Positions 5,639 through 11,218 of a stretch of 13,379 nucleotides of DNA are shown piece by piece. Within the stretch, counting starts at the first letter, position 1. Every line of letters begins with the position of its first letter. This DNA is from Hohaiivirga grylli. GTDB taxonomy: Bacteria; Pseudomonadota; Alphaproteobacteria; Rhizobiales; Beijerinckiaceae. Made by a program: the position numbers and the translations under genes. Below the pieces are notes generated by a model. It searched no databases. It was not told the origin of the DNA and was given only the letters and a program-made list of their open reading frames with translations. The stretch spans positions 1 through 13,379 of the forward strand of contig NZ_JBBYXI010000010.1 of the NCBI RefSeq assembly GCF_039655745.1, given 5' to 3'.

Positions 5639-5866
5639 TTACTTAAGACCTTCTACTTGTAAGAGCCGCTTTTTTGCCTTTTCAAGAAAAGTAATGAATT
5701 CATCATACTCAAATTTTAGTTTTTTATCTTTTTCAAGATATATTATAATCGATAATTTACCATTGTCTTCTGAAAAAGCTATTTCACCCCATTGCGAATA
5801 ATCATAAGAAAGCTCAACGTATAAATCATCTCTATTCATTGAGCTACCTACACTAAATTCCAACAT
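5639..5866 (-). CDS. putative immunity protein of module C, 75 aa
   Basis: I prefer the ATG at 5866, preceded by AGGTGA at 5-bp spacing, over the in-frame GTG at 5875 that directly follows the toxin stop and adds three residues. Small acidic protein: MLEFSVG, then YVELSYDYSQWGEIAFSEDN, a short beta-strand (LSIIIYLEKDKK) and a C-terminal helix (YDEFITFLEKAKKRLLQVEG). No membrane segment. It lies immediately downstream of the CdiA-like fragment at 5876-8337, and its position identifies it as the partner of that toxin. I recall similar small proteins beside CdiA/Rhs toxins but cannot give a family number. The stop codon (5641-5639) abuts an IS right terminus. Confidence 0.82.
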   Translation of the reverse strand: MLEFSVGSSMNRDDLYVELSYDYSQWGEIAFSEDNGKLSIIIYLEKDKKLKFEYDEFITFLEKAKKRLLQVEGLK

Positions 5867-5875
5867 ATTTATCAC

Positions 5876-8218
5876 CTATGGTTCCCTGAAACCTATCAAA
5901 TTACGACCTGTACTATTAAAACGTAATGTCCTTCCATCTACTGAAATAACATCAATTACTGTTACTCTCTGCCCATTTTCAATAATAGTTCTTCGTATAA
6001 ATTGAGACCCATTATCTCGTAAAATTGAATCGACAATTGCTTGTCCCTCGCGATTAAGAGTTTCTAATTTGGTATCTGAAGCGCTAAATGCACTTCCGGG
6101 TCTGGACGAATGTTTTTGCAATGCTCGGCCTGCATCAGTTAAGCCATTTCTATTAGCAGATTGTGCAGCACTACTTAATTCTTCAAGAGCAGGTACTCGA
6201 TTTGATGCAATAATTTCAATTCTGCTAAATGTACTTCCAGATGTTATCCCAGCTCCATACCAAGCTAATGCTGCCTTTGCGGCAAAATCAGCTATGGCTG
6301 CTTTCGTTGAACAATCTGAGATTCCCGCAAGTTCACAAGAACCTTTGATCGCTGCATAAGCCGCACTATCCTCATGAAGGCCTGAAACTGCCTGACGTAT
6401 TCCCGTCTGAAATTCATCTACGCCTGCCGTAGCGACCATCCAGCCCGGAACAGCCGCAGCCCCTTCTGTTCCACCAACCATGCCCGCACCAACAACCATC
6501 ATGACGGTACCGCCAGCTGCCTGTAGCCCTCCCATAGCCCTATTCGTATTATTAGGAATTTGACTTTGAATAAGTTGTTGCAACTGAGAATATGCTTCTA
6601 TACCACCTTGATTATTGGCCAGAGCCGTTTCCGCCCAAATATAGCCATCTGAGTTTTTAAGCTCGTTATATACAGCGAGTTGCTGCTGATAACTGGCATC
6701 TTCTCGACCCATTGAAAGATAGCGTTGGTCTCTATCAACCTGGCTACGCAAGAGTTCAAGTTCTTGCTGCTGTGCTGGCGTTAAAACTCCCGCAGCAGCC
6801 TGAGCTTCCAAGTCGGCTAGCTGCTGTTGGCGTCTTTCAACAGACACCTTAGTTAACGAAAATGTTTCCCCTGCGTCTCTGGCCACCTTAGCAGCAGATA
6901 CATACATCTGTTGCTCAACAGTGGTGCCCAATGAAGTTGCATAATCAACACAATCCTGCAAAACAGCACTTTGTTTGCGAATATTGGATAATTCTGCATC
7001 AGCAGCAATCATAGCCTCTTGATTGCCAAAACTTGCACGGGCTTGGGCAATTATTCTCTCCTTGTTTTCCTTAATATAGTTCAGAGCACGTGTTATAACT
7101 GCAGCATCACATGGGTTTGCCGGAGCGGCGGCATAGGCTGGTGTTACGAAGAAATCGAGAAGGTTAAACCCGCTTCTCTGTGCTGTACAGCTATCCAACT
7201 CACGTTTTAGCTCATCAAGCTGTTCTTGTGTCAGCTGACCATCACGAGCTGAATTTGCAATAAAATCTGCTAAGGCCGTTCCAGAGGCTGCTAAAAGATC
7301 AAGCTGTCTCACGAAATCCTGATAAAGCTTAGGTGCCGTCTCATCTATTCTGATAAGTCCATCGATAGCATTGGATGAGGCGTAGAATTCAACACCTCTG
7401 CTTTCATCTTTGGTGACAACCTGCGCTTTATCAAGATCACGATTAAGTGCAGCAACATCCTGCTCCTGCTTCTCACCATTACGAATAATAATGGTGCCTT
7501 CGCCAACAGTTGCGTTGGTATCCTGTTCACGGTCATGTTCTTCAATACTTCCACCTGCCCAAGCATTTGGCGGGCTGCCCTTATCATCCCGAGAAGCCTG
7601 CTCCTGTTGCTGAGCTGCTGTATTCGGGTTATTCGGCATCCAAGGGTACTTGTTAACCTGCTGCTCACCATTGGATGCACTCACACCAACTGTCATATCG
7701 AATGCGGAACCGCGGTCATAATCTTTAATGGTCGTGAACCCGAGTGTACCTGTATCAAGCGTTAAATCACCCGTGCCGGAAGCTATGACCGAACCATCAA
7801 GTTGAGTGTGGTTCTCGACATAGATATCCATCTTATTGCTGGAATAAATACCGGATTGCTCTGTAACCCACGCTACTTCACTTTCAGAGCCCCCAAACCC
7901 GAAACTTCCTCCTCCTGATTTGCCGTTACCTGAAATAGCTCCACCCCAACCAATGGTTGCAGAGCCGCCAACATTCATCGAAGAACCTTCTGAGTGACCT
8001 GTATCCTGACGTGACTGAACCGTTAAATTATTACCAATATCAAGATACACATTATCGCCGTAGATTACTCCACCAGCTATCGTCGTATCATTCCCAGAAA
8101 TGATATTGACCGTATTACCTGCAATAATATGCGAATTATTCTGCTGAACGCCCCAACTGTCTCTCTCTGAACGGGAGTAGGAGCCATCAATCTGGATGCC
8201 GACTGAATAGCCGCCCAT
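5876..8218 (-). CDS. CdiA-like fragment with intact C-terminal toxin (module C), 780 aa from first ATG
   Basis: Homology to CdiA starts upstream of the first ATG, at about 8337 (NLTLNTGNDVIIESAQSHSS), with an in-frame TGA at 8356-8354, so the N-terminal secretion and filament domains are missing. Residues 1-270: end of the haemagglutinin-repeat region (NLTVQSRQDTGHSEGSS, AWVTEQSGIYS, TKDESRGVEFYAS). About 290-560: helical, Gln/Ala-rich pretoxin part with FNLLDFFVTPAYAA. About 565-620: a glycine-rich hydrophobic segment (GGLQAAGGTVMMVVGAGMVG), possibly the translocation part. About 695-780: toxin, GRALQKHSSRPGSAFSAS, a middle with RRTIIENG...VTVIDV and a final LRFNSTGRNLIGFREP. This ending is a pattern I recall from other Fha/Rhs toxin tips, probably a small RNase-like fold; the activity is uncertain. 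The immunity gene follows at once. Confidence 0.83.
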   Translation of the reverse strand: MGGYSVGIQIDGSYSRSERDSWGVQQNNSHIIAGNTVNIISGNDTTIAGGVIYGDNVYLDIGNNLTVQSRQDTGHSEGSSMNVGGSATIGWGGAISGNGKSGGGSFGFGGSESEVAWVTEQSGIYSSNKMDIYVENHTQLDGSVIASGTGDLTLDTGTLGFTTIKDYDRGSAFDMTVGVSASNGEQQVNKYPWMPNNPNTAAQQQEQASRDDKGSPPNAWAGGSIEEHDREQDTNATVGEGTIIIRNGEKQEQDVAALNRDLDKAQVVTKDESRGVEFYASSNAIDGLIRIDETAPKLYQDFVRQLDLLAASGTALADFIANSARDGQLTQEQLDELKRELDSCTAQRSGFNLLDFFVTPAYAAAPANPCDAAVITRALNYIKENKERIIAQARASFGNQEAMIAADAELSNIRKQSAVLQDCVDYATSLGTTVEQQMYVSAAKVARDAGETFSLTKVSVERRQQQLADLEAQAAAGVLTPAQQQELELLRSQVDRDQRYLSMGREDASYQQQLAVYNELKNSDGYIWAETALANNQGGIEAYSQLQQLIQSQIPNNTNRAMGGLQAAGGTVMMVVGAGMVGGTEGAAAVPGWMVATAGVDEFQTGIRQAVSGLHEDSAAYAAIKGSCELAGISDCSTKAAIADFAAKAALAWYGAGITSGSTFSRIEIIASNRVPALEELSSAAQSANRNGLTDAGRALQKHSSRPGSAFSASDTKLETLNREGQAIVDSILRDNGSQFIRRTIIENGQRVTVIDVISVDGRTLRFNSTGRNLIGFREP

Positions 8219-8341
8219 ACCAGCGGATGCGCCAACACCAATACCAGTAGCCCAGCTTTCCTCACGAGAACCGGAAGAACTGTGAGATTGAGCGCTTTCA
8301 ATGATAACATCATTGCCCGTATTTAATGTCAGGTTGACAAT

Positions 8342-8605
8342 AGGAGAGACTACTCACCGGATTTATTCATCGACGATGACGCAGCGAATTGAGTGAAGGT
8401 AAAACAGAGTAAGCTACACCGTCCAAAGGATGGGCGGGTCAACTTGTCTGAAAGCAGAAAAATGAGAGGATTGAAATGACGAAACACTAAAAATGAGCAG
8501 GCAAAAGCTCTAAATCCAACCGACCGACGATCTCATCGGGCAAATAATCAACTCAAAATCACCGCCTCAAATTCTACTCAATCCAGTTTGGATGCTTGGA
8601 CGGGA
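8342..8605. repeat. dispersed repeat R, copy 1 (partner 10525-10788)
   Basis: About 264 bp, roughly 80-85% alike to 10525-10788 and in the same orientation. It lies between the 5' break of the CdiA-like fragment and an IS fragment. Landmarks common to both copies are ctcaccggat, ttcatcgacgatga, caccgtccaaaggatgggcg, gaaatgacgaaacactaaaa and ctactcaatcc. It has no long open frame, and I see no gene in 8338-8607 beyond this repeat. Confidence 0.8.
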
Positions 8606-8607
8606 CA

Positions 8608-8763
8608 GGCATTGAAACAATCCAGATGATGCGTCAGGGACAGGCAGATTACGCCCGAAGTGTGCCTTTAAACCTCAAACAGCAGTTTGAAAGGCTCATT
8701 CCGGTAAAGTGAAAGGCTACAACAAACTCAAACCGTACCCTCAGTTCCAAACGCGACAGAACC
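8608..8763 (+). mobile_element. IS6-family element, 3' fragment
   Basis: Begins at the transposase codons for GIETIQMM and runs through GQADYARS, the gene end (IPVK) and the right terminus (caaacgcgacagaacc). The left 80% is missing and the break joins repeat R. The final base is also the first base of the TAG stop (as read on the other strand) of the immunity gene. Confidence 0.85.
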
Positions 8764-9392
8764 TATTTAATTCTATGAATATCAATATAGTAGCAAAATT
8801 TGAACTTAACAACTTTATTTCTTAAATCAAAAATCAAAAATTTTGAAATTTTTTCACTATTAACATATATATTAAGAATTATTTTATCATTGCATAATTT
8901 AGTTCTAGATATATTATACAATTCATTATTTTCAGAATCTCTTGCCTCAACAAATTGAATACCATTTTCATTAAAAGAAACATGATATTCAGACCAAAAA
9001 TCTTCATCATCTATTATATAAACATTTACAATTCTTCCTTTCAATTTATAACTTCTTGAAAGTGAAAATGAAGATTTTTCTATATACGAAAAACAACCTT
9101 TTAATAAATTAAAATTTTCTGTTAAATTTAACCTATACTTGTTAATTCGCCCAATAGACGGAAACATAGTCTCAAATAAGAGAATATTTTTATCATATCT
9201 GATATTGCTTATTTTTAGATGTTCTTCCTTATTATCTACAATATCGTCATCATCATAAAAAACTAGAAGTTCAACAGAGGGATAAGCTTTTGTAATATCT
9301 TTAATAATGATCTCGCGGTTAGCAACATCATTATCAAATGACCAACGTCCTTCAAACCATTCTTTTCTAGGAAATTCTATGACGTTACACAA
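8763..9392 (-). CDS. putative immunity protein of module B, 209 aa
   Basis: Very AT-rich gene starting, I judge, at the TTG at 9392, with AGGAG about 9 bp upstream inside the end of the toxin stump; only one base separates it from the toxin stop at 9396-9394. The protein has MCNVIEFPRKEWFEGRWSFD at the start and then repeated beta-strand-like segments (VELLVFYDDDDIV, KNILLFETMF, IVNVYIIDDEDFW, DKIILNIYVNS, FLIFDLRNK). It has no signal peptide, no membrane helix and many Asp/Glu residues, so a soluble all-beta protein is likely. It is larger than the other immunity genes here. The immunity role is inferred from position; the family is not recognised. The stop is TA plus the first G of the IS terminus. 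Confidence 0.78.
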   Translation of the reverse strand: MCNVIEFPRKEWFEGRWSFDNDVANREIIIKDITKAYPSVELLVFYDDDDIVDNKEEHLKISNIRYDKNILLFETMFPSIGRINKYRLNLTENFNLLKGCFSYIEKSSFSLSRSYKLKGRIVNVYIIDDEDFWSEYHVSFNENGIQFVEARDSENNELYNISRTKLCNDKIILNIYVNSEKISKFLIFDLRNKVVKFKFCYYIDIHRIK

Positions 9393-9393
9393 T

Positions 9394-9660
9394 TTACTTA
9401 ACTCCTGTCTTTATGCGCCAATATTCATCGAAACCTGGCGGTTTATTCTTTATAACTGTTTTACCGTTAGAATCTTTCATTCGAATTTTATTAGGATCAT
9501 TAGGATCAGGTGTCATCTTCTTAAACTGGTTACCAGTTCCAGCTGCATCGCTAGCCCAATTTCGTTCCCCAGGGCCTCTATTCGCCCCTCTGCTTTCTAA
9601 TATCCATTCATTATCAGGCGGTTCTGTCGCATTAATTAACCAGCAACATTCCGTACTCAT
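9394..9660 (-). CDS. toxin C-terminal fragment of module B with an IS-derived start
   Basis: The first 14 codons (MSTECCWLINATEP, ATG at 9660) are antisense sequence of the IS left end. From PDNEWILESRG on, the sequence is a toxin tail: RGANRGPGERNWASDAAGTG, NQFKKMTPDPNDPNK and SNGKTVIKNKPPGFDEYWR. The GTGNQFKKM...DPN...NGK..IKN.PPGFDEYW pattern is one I recall from C-terminal ends of polymorphic toxins, without being able to name the activity. About 74 toxin residues remain, so the domain may be nearly complete or a stump. It ends one base before the next gene's start, which marks the pair as toxin and immunity. The IS supplies the start codon and possibly transcription. Confidence 0.65.
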   Translation of the reverse strand: MSTECCWLINATEPPDNEWILESRGANRGPGERNWASDAAGTGNQFKKMTPDPNDPNKIRMKDSNGKTVIKNKPPGFDEYWRIKTGVK

Positions 9661-10454
9661 AACACGTGGAGTTTAATTTTCTCCTTTATGAGTTGCAATG
9701 TTCAAATATCGACGTTTTCCGCCATCTGTCATTTTGCTCTGTGTCCGCTGGTATCTGGCTTATTGCCTGTCACTCCGGAACCTTGAGGAGATGATGCAGG
9801 AGCGTGGGATATCGGTTGACCACGCAACTATTCATCGCTGGATTATCAGATACGCGCCTCTGATTGCGAAGGCATTTAACAGTCAGAGAAAGCCAGCAGG
9901 TAAAAACTGGTTTGTCGATGAAACCTATATCAAGGTTGGGCAACGCTGGACGTATCTCTATCGCGCGATTGATGACAAAGGACAGACCGTTGAGTTTCTG
10001 TTCTCGGAGAAGCGCAACATCCGGGCCGCAAGGTTATTTTTCAGGAAAGCTTTTGAGCGAAACGACAGGCCGGAGAGTATTACGCTTGATCGCTATCAGG
10101 CTAATCATACGGCTCTTGTCGCAATTGATAATGAACATCGGCTCAGAAATGAAAATGGGAAGCTGCTTTCACCTATTAAGGTTCATACTGGCAAATATCT
10201 GAATAACCGGATTGAACAAAGCCACCGCTGTATTAAAAGGCGCATCAAACCTATGCTTGGCTTCAAATCCAACGCTTGTGCCAATATCATTCTCAGCGGC
10301 ATTGAAACAATCCAGATGATGCTGCAGGGGCAGGCAGATTACGCCCGAAGTGCGCCTTTAAACCTCAAACAGCAGTTTGAAATGCTCATTCCGGTAAAGT
10401 GAAACTGCTACAACCATCTTAAACTGTATTATTAGCTCCAAATGCGACAGAACC
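9620..10454 (+). mobile_element. intact IS6-family insertion sequence, 835 bp
   Basis: Bounded by inverted repeats that match over 14 bp (GGTTCTGTCGCATT at 9620 and its complement ending at 10454). It carries one intact 234-residue transposase gene, and its size and structure are those of the IS6/IS26 family. The flanking 8-mers differ (tatcaggc on the left, cctcgtga on the right), so no target duplication is visible. That points to a later deletion or recombination at one end rather than simple insertion. It is the only complete copy and the likely source of transposase for all remnants in the window. Confidence 0.93.
9698..10402 (+). CDS. IS6-family transposase, 234 aa
   Basis: DDE transposase that moves the surrounding element by replicative cointegrate formation, as is known for the IS6/IS26 family. 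The N-terminal part has a helix-turn-helix (LSLRNLEEMMQERGISVDHA, then TIHRWIIRYAP). The catalytic residues can be read as D74 (FVDETYIKV), D131 (TLDRYQANHTAL) and E173 (NNRIEQSHRCIKRR). The C-terminal RRIKPMLGFKS and GIETIQMM segments are typical for the family. The length equals that of IS26 transposase. The frame is intact, and the ATG at 9698 is the one conserved in the defective copies. All other copies in the window are broken, so this gene alone could mobilise them. Confidence 0.95.
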   Translation: MFKYRRFPPSVILLCVRWYLAYCLSLRNLEEMMQERGISVDHATIHRWIIRYAPLIAKAFNSQRKPAGKNWFVDETYIKVGQRWTYLYRAIDDKGQTVEFLFSEKRNIRAARLFFRKAFERNDRPESITLDRYQANHTALVAIDNEHRLRNENGKLLSPIKVHTGKYLNNRIEQSHRCIKRRIKPMLGFKSNACANIILSGIETIQMMLQGQADYARSAPLNLKQQFEMLIPVK

Positions 10455-10458
10455 CCTC

Positions 10459-10659
10459 GTGAAGCATGGCACGGGATTAATATTTACAACCAGAGGTCAC
10501 AGCAGATTATCTGGTTCTCCGCATGGGAGGGACTTCTCACCGGATTTGTTCATCGACGATGAAGAAACAGAAAAGCGTAAGTTAGAAATTGAGAAACATT
10601 ACACCGTCCAAAGGATGGGCGGGTCAACTTGTCTGAAATCAGGAAAATGCGAGGATTGA
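10459..10659 (+). pseudogene. possible 3' remnant of an unrelated plus-strand gene
   Basis: A 66-codon open frame (GTG at 10459) contains GRDFSPDLFIDDEETEKRKL, an acidic helical stretch, and ends GGSTCLKSGKCED. The corresponding frame in repeat R copy 1 (8347-8390) keeps D-Y-S-P-D-L-F-I-D-D and then stops. Substitutions between copies in this stretch are mostly conservative (F/Y, silent Leu), hinting at past coding. It has no upstream gene because the IS right end lies 5 bp away. I do not recognise the product; it may be no gene at all. Confidence 0.25.
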
Positions 10660-10788
10660 AATGACGAAACACTAAAAGCGAGCCATTCAAAGCTCCAAAT
10701 CCACCCGTCCAATAATCTCATCAGGCGGTAAATCAACTCAAAATCACCGCCTCAAACTCTACTCAATCCGGTTTGGACGCTTGGACGG
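10525..10788. repeat. dispersed repeat R, copy 2 (partner 8342-8605)
   Basis: Direct partner of 8342-8605. It lies between the right end of the intact IS (10454) and a degenerate IS right-end scar (10808-10842). In both places R lies on the downstream side of an immunity gene, separated from it by an IS terminus. No other gene is visible between 10455 and 10864 apart from the short frame at 10459-10659. Confidence 0.8.
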
Positions 10789-10807
10789 CACAACACTAAA
10801 AGCGCCT

Positions 10808-10842
10808 CAAACTGTATCCTCAGTCCAAAATGCGGCAAAACC
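10808..10842 (+). mobile_element. degenerate IS6-family right-end scar
   Basis: The sequence ctcaaactgtatcctcagtc then caaaatgcggcaaaacc matches the right terminus with two substitutions in the inverted repeat (gcggcaaaacc for gcgacagaacc). It lies 22 bp from the stop codon of the Imm8-type gene, the largest such distance in the window. Confidence 0.65.
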
Positions 10843-10864
10843 CAATAAAATATCGAATATTTAT

Positions 10865-11218
10865 TTATATTTTATAATCTTCAAATTCCCAATGCGCAAA
10901 TCTACAAAGTTTTAATGCTATCTCTTGCCAATTATTACCAGAACAATTCTCAACATAACTCTTTATCTCTGAAAAGATTTTATTCATATCGTAAAATTCA
11001 ATAAGGATAAAACGATATCCTATCAAAACTTTACCATTAATCATATTTTCTTTTAACCATTCTGGCGTGCAGACAACAACTTGAAACATTTCCGACCCAT
11101 CAAAATCATGAGGGCCGATAAAGATTTCAATTAAAAATCCAAAAAAATCATCTTTTTCTGGTTTGTACGTTTTTAAATCAACATCAGGAGACATTATTTT
11201 CTTAATTTCTGCTTTCAT
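10865..11218 (-). CDS. Imm8-type immunity protein, 117 aa
   Basis: Matches what I know of the Imm8 family (immunity 8 family protein): MKAEIKKIMSPDVDLKTY at the start, a FGFLIEIFIGP strand, VVVCTPEWL in the middle, FILIEFYDMNKIFSEI, a W-QEIALKLCR helix and the hallmark end HWEFEDY. Length 117 is about the family's usual size and the gene looks complete. It is expected to bind and block the toxin domain of the CdiA-like protein encoded just upstream, in the cytoplasm. The ATG overlaps the toxin stop (TAATG, base 11218 shared) with GGAG 8 bp upstream, so translation is coupled. Confidence 0.88.
   Translation of the reverse strand: MKAEIKKIMSPDVDLKTYKPEKDDFFGFLIEIFIGPHDFDGSEMFQVVVCTPEWLKENMINGKVLIGYRFILIEFYDMNKIFSEIKSYVENCSGNNWQEIALKLCRFAHWEFEDYKI

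Noticed and set aside
6069..6359. A 96-codon plus-strand frame inside the CdiA-like fragment
   Set aside because: Antisense shadow of a GC-balanced coding sequence with no Shine-Dalgarno and no recognisable motif; the same applies to 7019-7210, 7410-7613, 7535-7765, 11405-11686, 11888-12106 and 12347-12742.
9620..9660. Outward promoter in the IS left end driving modules B, D, E and G
   Set aside because: IS26-type elements can carry an outward -35, and the orientation would suit, but I could not find a convincing -35/-10 pair here.
1863..10842. CRISPR-like array suggested by the recurring gcgacagaacc motif
   Set aside because: Spacing is irregular (tens to thousands of bp), the repeats are IS termini that extend into transposase sequence, and no cas genes are present.
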